A stretch of 6,846 nucleotides of DNA from an uncultured Eubacteriales bacterium (GCA_934454005.1 CAKSGI010000100.1:1-6846); one strand, 5' to 3'; numbered from the stretch's first letter, positions 1 through 6,416 are shown. Notes: a model not told the origin generated them from the sequence alone. Program-made: numbers and translations.

Positions 1-91
1 TCTTTTTTTACTTCAATTCAATACCAAAACATTAACAAATCTAGCAATAAAACATTACTATTTAATCCAAATAAATCAGCAAAAACAAACA
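1..91. other. AT-rich region downstream of cdaR, no gene seen
   Basis: This stretch after the cdaR terminator has no convincing reading frame on either strand, no clear -35/-10 pair and no hairpin. It probably belongs to the space before the next gene beyond the window edge. Confidence 0.4.
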
Positions 92-142
92 ATAATAAAA
101 ATATATATAGCCACAATTACAATAAATCATTGCAGCTATATA
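92..142 (-). terminator. Rho-independent terminator of cdaA-cdaR
   Basis: On the minus strand a 14-bp stem (arms 129-142 and 104-117) with two G-U pairs and an 11-nt loop at 118-128 begins 4 nt after the cdaR stop and is followed by a T-rich run (103 to 92). The wobble pairs are possible only in minus-strand RNA; in the plus sense they become mismatches. The stem is AU-rich and the T run is broken by A, so termination may be partial. Confidence 0.65.
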
Positions 143-146
143 ACAT

Positions 147-1418
147 TTATTTATCGAATACTTCAATATTTACTTTATATTCACCATATACCCAACAAGT
201 ATTTTTATCTTTAACTTTTATACTTACTGGCATTTCGGTACTCCCAGTAAAATCAGTTTTTCCAGACATATCTATTTGCCCAATTAAATTAGAGGTCGAT
301 ACTCCCTTTACTTGGCCTAACATACCTGCAACAGATACTGTTAACTCTTTGGTACTAACCGAAGCTTGTTTGTTTTCCGGTAAATTAATAAATGTAAAAT
401 CTGTTACTGTTTTATCCACACTAGAATAATCACTTAAATCAATTGTAACCTTTACATTATATATATCTCTAATACTTCTACATCCAGTCGGCAAATCAAG
501 TGGCAACTCAAACATGGTACTACTCGGATTTACCTTTGAAAAGTCTAGAGCAGTTAAACTAACGGAATTCATCGCTTTAAATGTTTCCTCTGGAGCCGCA
601 ATTTCAATATTATCAGGACTAACCTTTATTCTTTCACTGTCTATATTTATTGACTCTGGATTATTTTTCAGAGTAGGTACAACCGGTAAGACTTTTCTAG
701 GTAAAATAGGAATTGTAACATCTTCAACACTTTCACTAAGAATAACATTTTCATTAGAAATTACATCACCATAACTATCATACATAGTTAATGGTACTTT
801 CAAATTCTTAGTTTTATCTAAAACACCAGGAATTTCTGCCTCTGCTACTACTTTTTGAATTTTAGATATTTCAGATTCCGGTCCAGATATTTTAACTTTA
901 GGTGACGAAAATATAGTACTTCCCGCAAAATATTCAGGGTTCGATTTATATTTTATTCCATCTTCAACATTAAGTTCAATTTCTTTATATCTATCAACCA
1001 TTATAGTTATAAACCCAGGTATAACACCAGAGGCAAACTCATAATCAGTTAACCCACTTGCCTTTTTAGGTGTAAGTTCAAGAGTGTAATTCCCAGGAGA
1101 CATTATTGAACTTGCTTGTTGTGCTGCAACTCTTATGTCAGACTCAGTCAACTGCCCTACAACTATCCTGTTTCCTGTTACAGATACTTCAGCTGTAAGA
1201 TTTTCTCCACTAAAAACTCTTAACCCATCATTAATAGCCGCATTAGATAAGTTTATGTCAATTGGTATATTAGATACTGTTATTGGTCTACTCTCTGTTT
1301 CATTAGAAGAAATTACTATCCATATTATAAAAGCTAAAACTATAGACAAAATTATAATAAATTTTTCTTTATAAAACAAATCTCTAAAGTTAAATTCCTT
1401 GATATTTACCTTTTTCAT
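147..1418 (-). CDS. cdaR: CdaA regulatory protein CdaR (YbbR-domain membrane protein)
   Basis: Complete, 423 aa, somewhat shorter than the roughly 480 aa of B. subtilis CdaR (YbbR). Seen: a short basic cytoplasmic start (residues 1-19), one membrane segment at about 20-38 rich in Ile/Leu/Phe/Trp, then a long extracytoplasmic part. That part reads as four YbbR-type beta-rich repeats of roughly 85-95 residues, about 45-142, 147-237, 242-327 and 335-421; recurring marks are the strand patterns around VSVTGNR, VKISGPESEI, IEIAAPEETF and LTVSVAGMLG. The protein anchors beside CdaA and adjusts its c-di-AMP output, activating or inhibiting in different species. Start at 1418 is set by the ribosome site within cdaA, so translation of the two is coupled, as expected for partner proteins. 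A terminator begins 5 nt after the stop. Repeat borders are estimated by eye; the family assignment rests mainly on position, topology and the repeat pattern. Confidence 0.92.
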   Translation of the reverse strand: MKKVNIKEFNFRDLFYKEKFIIILSIVLAFIIWIVISSNETESRPITVSNIPIDINLSNAAINDGLRVFSGENLTAEVSVTGNRIVVGQLTESDIRVAAQQASSIMSPGNYTLELTPKKASGLTDYEFASGVIPGFITIMVDRYKEIELNVEDGIKYKSNPEYFAGSTIFSSPKVKISGPESEISKIQKVVAEAEIPGVLDKTKNLKVPLTMYDSYGDVISNENVILSESVEDVTIPILPRKVLPVVPTLKNNPESINIDSERIKVSPDNIEIAAPEETFKAMNSVSLTALDFSKVNPSSTMFELPLDLPTGCRSIRDIYNVKVTIDLSDYSSVDKTVTDFTFINLPENKQASVSTKELTVSVAGMLGQVKGVSTSNLIGQIDMSGKTDFTGSTEMPVSIKVKDKNTCWVYGEYKVNIEVFDK

Positions 1419-2280
1419 TTTTGTTCTCCTTATTTCCTCCTTTATCTTGCTTTTCTTCAATATCATTTACATATTCAGAAAGAATTAAATCATATAGTTC
1501 GTGTTCTAAAGTTTCTCTACTATAATTTCTTTTTAAAACACCATTTATTGCAACAGATATAATCCCAGTTTCCTCAGATACCACAACTATAACAGCATCC
1601 GAATTCTCGCTCATCCCCATAGCCGCTCTATGACGTGTCCCTAAATCAATACTTACACTATCATTTTTGGTAAGAGGCAATATACATCCAGCTGCATAAA
1701 TCATACCGTCTCTTATTATCATTGCACCATCATGTAATGGGGCCTTGTTATAAAATATGTTGCCCAATAACGCAACAGATGGCTCTGCATTTACTATAGT
1801 CCCTGTATCAATAATATCCCCTAATTTTGTTTTTCTTTCAAATACCATCAAAGCACCTGTTTTACTCTTTTTAAAAGCTATTGCAGCGTCAGTTACAGAT
1901 CTAATAGCTCTTTTTTGTGATTTTACATATTCTTCGCTATCTCTAGATGGCAAAAACCAACTTGTTCCCAATTTACTTCTACCAATCTGCTCAAGAGCTC
2001 TCCTAAGCTCAGGTTGAAATACAACAATAAGAGCTATTACACCAAATTGAAAAACACTATCTAAAATAGTGCTCAACATTTTAAGTTTAAATTGATATGA
2101 TAAAATATAGGTTATAAGCAGAATAACAATTCCCTTAACTAATTGTTCCGCTCTGGTTTCCCTAACTATTTTTATTAAACTATATATAATAAATGCAACT
2201 ACAGTTACATCTAATAAATCAGCAATTCCAAATGTATTCATCAAACTAACAAACGCTTTAAATAGTCCTGAAATATCCAT
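1390..2280 (-). CDS. cdaA: Membrane diadenylate cyclase CdaA (DisA_N domain)
   Basis: Complete, 296 aa from the ATG at 2280 (301 from 2295). It makes the second messenger c-di-AMP from two ATP at the cytoplasmic face of the membrane; c-di-AMP controls potassium and osmolyte uptake and affects the cell wall. Seen: three N-terminal membrane segments at about 22-39, 50-63 and 75-89, the last leading into the CdaA hallmark VVFQPELRRALEQIGR (86-101); a short linker; then the diadenylate cyclase domain from about 120, with DGA at 184-186 and GTRHR at 214-218, the two motifs that hold ATP and metal, both intact; and VVVSEETGIISVA at 232-244. B. subtilis CdaA is about 273 aa; the surplus here is a charged Asn/Lys/Glu/Gly tail from about 274. 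The DNA of that tail also holds the ribosome site and start of cdaR, overlapping by 29 nt. CdaR, next gene, is the known membrane partner. Confidence 0.96.
   Translation of the reverse strand: MDISGLFKAFVSLMNTFGIADLLDVTVVAFIIYSLIKIVRETRAEQLVKGIVILLITYILSYQFKLKMLSTILDSVFQFGVIALIVVFQPELRRALEQIGRSKLGTSWFLPSRDSEEYVKSQKRAIRSVTDAAIAFKKSKTGALMVFERKTKLGDIIDTGTIVNAEPSVALLGNIFYNKAPLHDGAMIIRDGMIYAAGCILPLTKNDSVSIDLGTRHRAAMGMSENSDAVIVVVSEETGIISVAINGVLKRNYSRETLEHELYDLILSEYVNDIEEKQDKGGNKENKNEKGKYQGI
1425..1431 (-). promoter_or_regulatory. Ribosome binding site of cdaR, inside cdaA
   Basis: AAGGAGA on the minus strand, 6 nt before the ATG at 1418. This is a far better site than anything before the alternative ATG at 1466, so the 16 extra residues of the longer frame, which are basic and unlike YbbR proteins, are taken as untranslated in that frame. 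Confidence 0.85.
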
Positions 2281-2284
2281 TGCA

Positions 2285-2292
2285 TTTCCTTT
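2285..2292 (-). promoter_or_regulatory. Ribosome binding site of cdaA
   Basis: AAAGGAAA on the minus strand; its AAAGGA core is 6 nt before the ATG at 2280. An earlier in-frame ATG at 2295 has only a weak purine run upstream and itself lies just before this site, so 2280 is preferred. Confidence 0.65.
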
Positions 2293-2320
2293 CATACTTT
2301 ATCTACTTCATTTTTCACAT

Positions 2321-2354
2321 ATTATAATTTTAACATATAATAATATTTATTCAA
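2321..2354 (-). promoter_or_regulatory. Candidate sigma-A promoter of cdaA-cdaR
   Basis: On the minus strand TTGAAT (2349-2354) and TAAAAT (2327-2332) are 16 nt apart, and TG sits one base before the -10, giving an extended -10. A perfect TATAAT follows immediately at 2321-2326 but at 22 nt from the same -35. Either would start transcription some 30-40 nt before the cdaA ATG at 2280. The region is very AT-rich, so chance matches are likely. Confidence 0.45.
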
Positions 2355-2365
2355 GCATATAATTT

Positions 2366-3514
2366 TCAAATTTTAAACTTTCTTTCAAATTTCCTAACTG
2401 CCATAACAAAATAATCTATGTCTGATGCCCTAGTAAAATATGATGGACAAACTCTAACTGCACCAGTTTCTAAAGTATTATAAAAGTTATGGGCTAAAGG
2501 TGCACAATGCATCCCTGCTCTTACTGCTATTCCTTCATTATTTAAAAATTCTGCAACTGTTTCACTATCTTTATCTTTAATATTAAAAGATATCAGCGGT
2601 AAATAGAATTTCAAATTTGGCCTATTTGTATAAAGTTTTACGCAGTTTATTTTAGCTAGTTTATCATAAAGTCTAATAACCAAATCCATCTCATGTTTAA
2701 ATATATTTTCAACTTTTGTTCTTTTTATAAAATCTACACCTGCCCTAAGTCCTGCTATCCCCGGAGTATTAGGAGTACCACTCTCAAATTTATCAGGTGA
2801 TGTTTCCGGTTGCTTTAACAACTGTGAACCTGTTCCTGTTCCGCCCTCAATTATAGTATCTAGTTTATCTGAATCTTTTATAATTAAAATTCCTGTCCCC
2901 ATTGGACCCATTAAACCTTTATGTCCAGCTGTACATAAAAAATCTATTTTATTTTGTTTTAGATCTATCGGCACAACACCGGCACTTTGGGCTGCATCAA
3001 CAAGAGTCATAATACCATATTGTCTTCCCATAGCAGCTATTCTCTCTATTGGCAGTCTAATTCCCCAAACATTAGATGCATGTATACAAACTATTAATTT
3101 AGTCTTTTCGTTTAATGATTTTCTAAAAGAATCTAATGTTCTCTCATTGTCTTCCGGAAATACATTCGCAATTGTAAAATTTACTCCCTTATCATTTAGT
3201 TTTTTTAATGGTCTCATAACAGCATTATGCTCCAAACACGATACTACTACATGATCTCCTGGCTTCAAAATCCCTTTTAAAACCATATTAATACTCTGAG
3301 TGCAATTAAGGGAAAATATTACATTTGTTTCTTCACAATTAAATAATTCTGAAATACTTTTTCTGCATTTATATATCTCCTCTGAGGATCGAATTGACAT
3401 TTTATGCCCACTTCTTCCTGGATTGGCTCCATACATCCTCATGGCCCTTTGAATTGCTAAATTTACAGATTGTGGTTTAGGAAACGTAGTAGCCGCATTA
3501 TCTAAATAAATCAT
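2366..3514 (-). CDS. Cysteine desulfurase-like aminotransferase class V (EF2568/TIGR01977 type)
   Basis: Complete, 382 aa, the normal length for this PLP enzyme family. Such enzymes take sulfur (or selenium) from cysteine (or selenocysteine) as an enzyme-bound persulfide. Seen: IYLDNAATTFPKP at the N-terminus, the family signature; NPGRSGHKMS at 31-40; His96 in SCLEHNAVMRPL, which stacks on the cofactor ring; Asp173 and Gln176 in LVDAAQSAG, which bind it; the Schiff-base Lys199 in TAGHKG; and Cys337 in VRAGMHCAPLAH, at the place of the persulfide cysteine of SufS. The loop composition and the DUF3343 partner fit the subgroup of uncharacterised desulfurase relatives typified by Enterococcus EF2568, rather than housekeeping IscS, NifS or SufS; no scaffold gene (iscU, sufU) lies beside it. 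Start at 3514 overlaps the DUF3343 stop by 4 nt. No terminator is seen before cdaA, 85 nt on, so read-through is possible. Confidence 0.9.
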   Translation of the reverse strand: MIYLDNAATTFPKPQSVNLAIQRAMRMYGANPGRSGHKMSIRSSEEIYKCRKSISELFNCEETNVIFSLNCTQSINMVLKGILKPGDHVVVSCLEHNAVMRPLKKLNDKGVNFTIANVFPEDNERTLDSFRKSLNEKTKLIVCIHASNVWGIRLPIERIAAMGRQYGIMTLVDAAQSAGVVPIDLKQNKIDFLCTAGHKGLMGPMGTGILIIKDSDKLDTIIEGGTGTGSQLLKQPETSPDKFESGTPNTPGIAGLRAGVDFIKRTKVENIFKHEMDLVIRLYDKLAKINCVKLYTNRPNLKFYLPLISFNIKDKDSETVAEFLNNEGIAVRAGMHCAPLAHNFYNTLETGAVRVCPSYFTRASDIDYFVMAVRKFERKFKI

Positions 3515-3741
3515 ATGCCTTCCTCCCAATACGCTATTCCTATAACCTTTATTCCATTTTTCTCTAAAGTCTCTGATGCTATATTAACATCACCTTTTAT
3601 ATTTAAACTGTAATTACAACTACCAGTAACATATTTTCTCGGAGTCCTAACTACATTTGATATTATACCAACCTTATTTAATATATCCCTCGCTTTCATT
3701 GCATACGTAATTGACCCCACTATTATAAGAGGCTTGCCCAT
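3511..3741 (-). CDS. DUF3343 family protein, putative sulfur/selenium carrier
   Basis: Complete, 76 aa, the usual size of DUF3343 proteins (described in Pfam as putative Se/S carrier-like). Seen: an N-terminal hydrophobic strand PLIIVGSITYAMKARDIL, the family's opening strand-helix; a helix ending at Gly25; VVRTPRKYVTGSCNYSL at 30-46, where the family keeps a proline, a positive residue and then a glycine-cysteine-type loop; and a second strand near the end (KVIGIAYW). Cys42 is the only cysteine and is the natural candidate for carrying a persulfide or selenium. No signal peptide or membrane segment is present. The gene overlaps the following desulfurase-like gene by 4 nt (ATGA), so the two are made together, and a partnership of donor enzyme and carrier is inferred. 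Its strong ribosome site supports real expression. The biochemical role of this family has not, to my knowledge, been shown directly. Confidence 0.85.
   Translation of the reverse strand: MGKPLIIVGSITYAMKARDILNKVGIISNVVRTPRKYVTGSCNYSLNIKGDVNIASETLEKNGIKVIGIAYWEEGI
3522..3527 (-). promoter_or_regulatory. Ribosome binding site of the desulfurase-like gene
   Basis: GGGAGG on the minus strand, inside the end of the DUF3343 gene, with 7 nt between its GGAGG core and the ATG at 3514. It rules out the upstream TTG at 3529, which abuts the site and would add five residues (MGGRH) that are only a translation of the ribosome site. Confidence 0.85.
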
Positions 3742-3745
3742 AAAA

Positions 3746-3752
3746 CCACCTC
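3746..3752 (-). promoter_or_regulatory. Strong ribosome binding site of the DUF3343 gene
   Basis: GAGGTGG on the minus strand ends 4 nt before the ATG at 3741 (7 nt from the GAGG core), a near-complete anti-16S match that supports this short gene as real. Confidence 0.75.
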
Positions 3753-3762
3753 AATATATTAT

Positions 3763-3791
3763 TTATTATGCCAGTTATAAATCTTTGTAAA
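3763..3791 (-). promoter_or_regulatory. Possible promoter of the DUF3343-desulfurase pair
   Basis: After the terminator, TTTACA (3786-3791) and TAATAA (3763-3768) stand 17 nt apart on the minus strand. The -10 match is poor (3 of 6); CATAAT at 3765-3770 is a better hexamer but leaves only 15 nt spacing. A perfect TATAAT at 3807-3812 lacks a good -35. A promoter is expected here because of the terminator just upstream, but which hexamers are used is not clear. Confidence 0.3.
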
Positions 3792-3815
3792 TTCAGTTCT
3801 AATATCATTATATGT

Positions 3816-3851
3816 AAAAAAAAATACACGGTGATTAACTATCATCGTGTA
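3816..3851 (-). terminator. Rho-independent terminator of the oxidoreductase-ispDF block
   Basis: On the minus strand an 11-bp stem (arms at 3841-3851 and 3825-3835) with a 5-nt loop at 3836-3840 is followed directly by nine T (3824 to 3816). The outer six pairs are perfect and include three GC pairs; one A-C mismatch interrupts the stem at the seventh pair. No T run follows on the plus side, so it acts on minus-strand transcripts. It lies 72 nt after the ispF stop and separates that block from the DUF3343 gene. Confidence 0.82.
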
Positions 3852-3901
3852 CATTCTAAATTACAAAATATAGTAGCTAAAAAATAAGATATTATCATCT
3901 A

Positions 3902-3917
3902 TAATAAATATTTATTA
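3902..3917. repeat. 16-bp AT-only perfect palindrome after ispF
   Basis: TAATAAATATTTATTA reads the same on both strands and starts 6 nt after the ispF stop. With no GC pair and no loop space it is a weak RNA hairpin; in DNA this AT-rich could arise by chance. I assign no function. Confidence 0.3.
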
Positions 3918-3922
3918 ACTTA

Positions 3923-4399
3923 TCATTTTATTATATCTAACAAACATACCGCATGAGCCGATATTCCTTCTAATGCGCCTGTAAAACCTAACCCTTCTTC
4001 TGTTGTTGCTTTTATATTAATCTTGTCTTGTTCTATTCCACAAGTCAATGATAAGTTTTTCTTAATATCACTTATATATGGCTTTATTTTAGGTTCTTGA
4101 GCAATTAATGTTACATCTATATTAAAAATCTCATAAAGGTTTTCTTTCAAAATCCTACAAACATGTTTTAAAAGTTTTAAACTATTAGCATCTTTATATC
4201 TTTGATCCGTATCTGGAAAAATTCCGCCAATGTCACCCATACCAGCAGCCCCCAACAATGCATCCATTACTGCATGAGTTAAAACATCCGCATCTGAATG
4301 ACCTAAAAGACCTTTATCACTATCAATTTTAACTCCACCTAAAATTAAATCTCTTCCTTCAACTAACCTATGTACATCATATCCATGACCTATTCTCAT
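3923..4399 (-). CDS. ispF: 2-C-methyl-D-erythritol 2,4-cyclodiphosphate synthase (IspF)
   Basis: Complete, 158 aa, the standard length for this trimeric zinc enzyme. It cyclises CDP-methylerythritol 2-phosphate to MEcPP with loss of CMP, the fifth step of the MEP pathway. Seen: GYDVHR with the zinc ligands Asp8 and His10; [11 protein letters not shown] with the third zinc ligand His42 and the mobile-loop His34-Ser35; [11 protein letters not shown] at 55-65; and near the C-terminus [11 protein letters not shown] at 131-141, the CMP-binding and catalytic threonine region. The ATG at 4399 is one base after the ispD stop; a ribosome site AGGGGA at 4410-4415 lies in the ispD end, 10 nt upstream. 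In many bacteria IspD and IspF are one fused protein; here they are separate, in different frames. IspE, which acts between them, is not in the window. The gene is last in its block and is followed 72 nt later by a terminator. Confidence 0.97.
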   Translation of the reverse strand: MRIGHGYDVHRLVEGRDLILGGVKIDSDKGLLGHSDADVLTHAVMDALLGAAGMGDIGGIFPDTDQRYKDANSLKLLKHVCRILKENLYEIFNIDVTLIAQEPKIKPYISDIKKNLSLTCGIEQDKINIKATTEEGLGFTGALEGISAHAVCLLDIIK

Positions 4400-4400
4400 T

Positions 4401-5099
4401 TTATTTATATCCCCTATCTTTTAATATTGCCTTTACCTGTTTAACATCTTCTATAGTTGTAAGTTTTATATTGTCAAAACTACCGATTTGCACATATACT
4501 TTTTGGTTATTACTCTCAACTATTTGACAGTCATCTGTATAATCCATTTTCAATTTTGTTGCTACTTTTAAAGCGTTTAAATAAATTTCTTTTTTAAATA
4601 CTTGCGGTGTTTGAATTGCCCAAAGTTTAGATCTATCTGGAGTATAATTTATAAACCCATCTTCATTAACAACCTTAATCGTATCCTTTACTGGTACGCC
4701 CAATGTTGCACAATCAAGTTTAATAGCCTTATTCACCACATTAGAAATCATATTCGGTGTAATAAGTATTCTTGCTCCATCATGTATGCAAAAGTGTGTC
4801 GCTTCTTTATTAGTCCCTTTTATTCCATTTTTTACAGACTCTTGTCTGCTATTACCTCCATTAACAATATTAGATACTTTTTTTATATTGTTATCTTTTA
4901 AAATACCAAAAATTTTTTCCTTATGTTCATCTTTACAAACTATAACTATTTCATCAATGTCGTCCGATTTTTCAAAAGCAGTTATGGTATACAAAATTGC
5001 AGGTTTTCCAAATATATTTATAAACTGCTTATTTATCTTTTCACCCATTCTTGTAGAATTTCCCGCCGATACGATTATAGCGCTTACAAACTTCTTCAT
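4401..5099 (-). CDS. ispD: 2-C-methyl-D-erythritol 4-phosphate cytidylyltransferase (IspD)
   Basis: Complete, 232 aa, the usual IspD length. The enzyme joins MEP to CTP, giving CDP-methylerythritol and pyrophosphate, the third step of the non-mevalonate isoprenoid pathway. Seen: the nucleotide-binding opening SAGNSTRMG at residues 11-19 followed by NKQF with Lys24, the counterparts of the E. coli catalytic Arg20/Lys27 region; [13 protein letters not shown] at 81-93; HDGAR at 106-110; GVPVKDTIK at 134-142; [15 protein letters not shown] with Arg156; TDDCQIVE at 188-195; and KLTTIEDV starting at Lys212. The Arg156 and Lys212 positions match the substrate-binding Arg157 and Lys213 of the E. coli enzyme. 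The only fitting ATG is at 5099; an in-frame stop lies just upstream. Its ribosome site (AGAGG at 5113-5117) is 13 nt away, rather far, so translation may be modest or coupled to the gamma gene. ispF follows after one base. Confidence 0.96.
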   Translation of the reverse strand: MKKFVSAIIVSAGNSTRMGEKINKQFINIFGKPAILYTITAFEKSDDIDEIVIVCKDEHKEKIFGILKDNNIKKVSNIVNGGNSRQESVKNGIKGTNKEATHFCIHDGARILITPNMISNVVNKAIKLDCATLGVPVKDTIKVVNEDGFINYTPDRSKLWAIQTPQVFKKEIYLNALKVATKLKMDYTDDCQIVESNNQKVYVQIGSFDNIKLTTIEDVKQVKAILKDRGYK

Positions 5100-5122
5100 A
5101 TCTTTATATCAACCTCTTTTTA

Positions 5123-5668
5123 TTATTTATAGATTATTCCTAAGTTAATTGCTTTTTCATTTTTTTCTACTAAAGCTGCCTTTTCACCTGAAATGCATTT
5201 TTTTAATCCTTTGTAAAGAGACTCTTTTTGGCAAAATTTAATTTCTTTAAATAATTTTCCTACAATAATCATATTAGCAAAGCCATCTAGATCATTTTCT
5301 TCTGCTATTTTTGTTGCTGGAATATAAAATACAGATATATCTCTCCTAGATACTCTTTCATTTATTAAAGAACTATCAATTATAACCACACCGCCACTCT
5401 GCACTGACCCTATAAATTTTCTAAATGATGGTAAATTCATAGCTACAAAAGCATTAGGTGAAGTAACCAATGGAGAACCTATTTTCTCATCAGATATACA
5501 AACACTACAATTTGCAGTACCCCCACGCATTTCTGGGCCATAAGACGGCAACCAAGAAAGTTCCTTTCCTTCTAACAATCCAGCATAAGCTATGACTTTA
5601 CCTGCAAACAATACTCCTTGCCCTCCAAACCCCGCTAAAATTATATTATAATTTTTATTCATAGTCAC
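5123..5668 (-). CDS. 2-oxoacid:ferredoxin oxidoreductase, gamma subunit
   Basis: Complete, 181 aa from the GTG at 5668 (179 from the ATG at 5662), normal for the stand-alone gamma subunit of the pyruvate/ketoisovalerate oxidoreductase family. Seen: the N-terminal nucleotide-fold glycine motif GFGGQGV at residues 13-19, and SYGPEMRGG at 42-50, both hallmarks of the catalytic gamma domain; the later GSPLVTSPNAFVAMN stretch and NMIIVG at 132-137 are also typical. The gamma subunit helps form the coenzyme A site of the heteromeric enzyme, so its place directly after beta, overlapping it by up to 14 nt, fits a subunit of the same complex. The next gene, ispD, starts only 23 nt after the stop and no hairpin is seen between, so transcription probably continues into it. 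The start is uncertain by two codons as noted for the ribosome site. Confidence 0.92.
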   Translation of the reverse strand: MTMNKNYNIILAGFGGQGVLFAGKVIAYAGLLEGKELSWLPSYGPEMRGGTANCSVCISDEKIGSPLVTSPNAFVAMNLPSFRKFIGSVQSGGVVIIDSSLINERVSRRDISVFYIPATKIAEENDLDGFANMIIVGKLFKEIKFCQKESLYKGLKKCISGEKAALVEKNEKAINLGIIYK

Positions 5669-6416
5669 ATTTTACCTCTTTTTCAGTATCTTTATATATA
5701 CCTAAAGGATAGTATGAAATCATATTTTCTCTAAGCCAATCTAATGCTTCTACTGGACTCATTCCCCAATTTGTTGGACATGATGATATAACTTCTATAA
5801 TTGAAAAACCTTTTTTATTAACCTGATTTTCAAATGACTTTCTTATAGCCGTTTTTGCAGTAATTATATTTTTAACACAATCAACACTTACCCTTTGAGC
5901 AAGTGCCACGCCATTTAATGTTGAAAGTAGTTCACACACTTTTATAGGATATCCCGAAGTTTTAATATCTCTACCATAAGGAGATGTTTGTGTAATCTGC
6001 CCTGGAAGTGATGTAGGCGCCATTTGACCTCCTGTCATTCCATATATAGCATTATTAATAAATATAACTGTTATATTTTCTCCTCTTGCTGCCGCATGAA
6101 CTATTTCTGCCGTTCCAATCGCAGCAAGATCTCCATCTCCTTGATATGCAAACACAACATTATCAGGTATCGCACGTTTTGCTCCTGTTGCCACAGCTGG
6201 CGCCCTACCATGCGGTGCCTGTATCATATCAAAATTAAAATAATTATAATTCATAACCGCACAACCAACAGGTGCAATTCCAACTGTTTTGCTCTCTATA
6301 TTAAGTTCATCTATAGATTCGGCTATAAGCCTATGTACTATTCCATGCGTACAACCAGGGCAATAGTGCATATCAACATCAGTCATAGATTTAGGTTTTT
6401 TGAAATTAATCTCCAT
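5655..6416 (-). CDS. 2-oxoacid:ferredoxin oxidoreductase, beta (thiamine diphosphate-binding) subunit
   Basis: Complete, 253 aa, the usual size for the small TPP-binding beta subunit of VOR/KOR-type enzymes. Seen in the sequence: YCPGCTHG at residues 18-25, the opening motif of this family; APVGCAV near 48-54; HGRAPAVATG at 69-78; the thiamine diphosphate/Mg2+ motif GDGD at 93-96 closed by NN at 121-122; then IYGMTGGQMAPT, the conserved stretch after the cofactor loop. The C-terminal part carries SCPTNWGMSPVEALDW, typical of the clostridial/thermophile VorA-KorB group rather than pyruvate:ferredoxin oxidoreductase. The protein binds the cofactor that attacks the 2-oxoacid carbonyl and is cytoplasmic. 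The ATG start at 6416 overlaps the alpha stop by one base and has a strong ribosome site; the longer TTG version would add five residues. It overlaps the gamma gene by up to 14 nt, so alpha, beta and gamma are one operon. Branched-chain 2-oxoacids or 2-oxoglutarate are the likely substrates, but this is inference. Confidence 0.93.
   Translation of the reverse strand: MEINFKKPKSMTDVDMHYCPGCTHGIVHRLIAESIDELNIESKTVGIAPVGCAVMNYNYFNFDMIQAPHGRAPAVATGAKRAIPDNVVFAYQGDGDLAAIGTAEIVHAAARGENITVIFINNAIYGMTGGQMAPTSLPGQITQTSPYGRDIKTSGYPIKVCELLSTLNGVALAQRVSVDCVKNIITAKTAIRKSFENQVNKKGFSIIEVISSCPTNWGMSPVEALDWLRENMISYYPLGIYKDTEKEVKCDYE
5675..5679 (-). promoter_or_regulatory. Ribosome binding site of the gamma subunit gene
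   Basis: AGAGG on the minus strand, in the end of the beta gene, lies 6 nt before a GTG at 5668 and 12 nt before an ATG at 5662. The spacing favours GTG; the ATG remains possible and would remove only two residues. Confidence 0.6.

Noticed and set aside
130..429. 99-codon open frame on the plus strand
   Set aside because: Antisense to the end of cdaR and running through its terminator; no ribosome site or family resemblance.
1419..1466. Longer N-terminus for CdaR from the ATG at 1466
   Set aside because: The extra 16 residues are only charged codons within cdaA, and the ATG at 1418 has an ideal ribosome site 6 nt upstream.
2311..2354. AT-only inverted repeat as a terminator for the desulfurase-like gene
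   Set aside because: The stem has no GC pair and no T run follows it; it coincides with promoter-like hexamers instead.
3515..3529. TTG start giving five extra residues on the desulfurase-like enzyme
   Set aside because: The TTG abuts and runs into the Shine-Dalgarno site of the ATG at 3514; family members begin at the IYLDNAATT motif.
3742..3922. Riboswitch or small RNA in the gap after ispF
   Set aside because: The gap holds only the terminator, an AT palindrome and promoter-like sequence; no conserved multi-stem structure or riboswitch core was recognised.
4399..4403. Fused bifunctional IspDF
   Set aside because: ispD ends with a clear TAA, ispF starts one base later in another frame with its own ribosome site, and both proteins are of normal single-enzyme length.
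4786..5148. 120-codon open frame on the plus strand
   Set aside because: Antisense to ispD, which is a full-length conserved enzyme; the apparent hydrophobic protein is a by-product of AT-rich codons read backwards.
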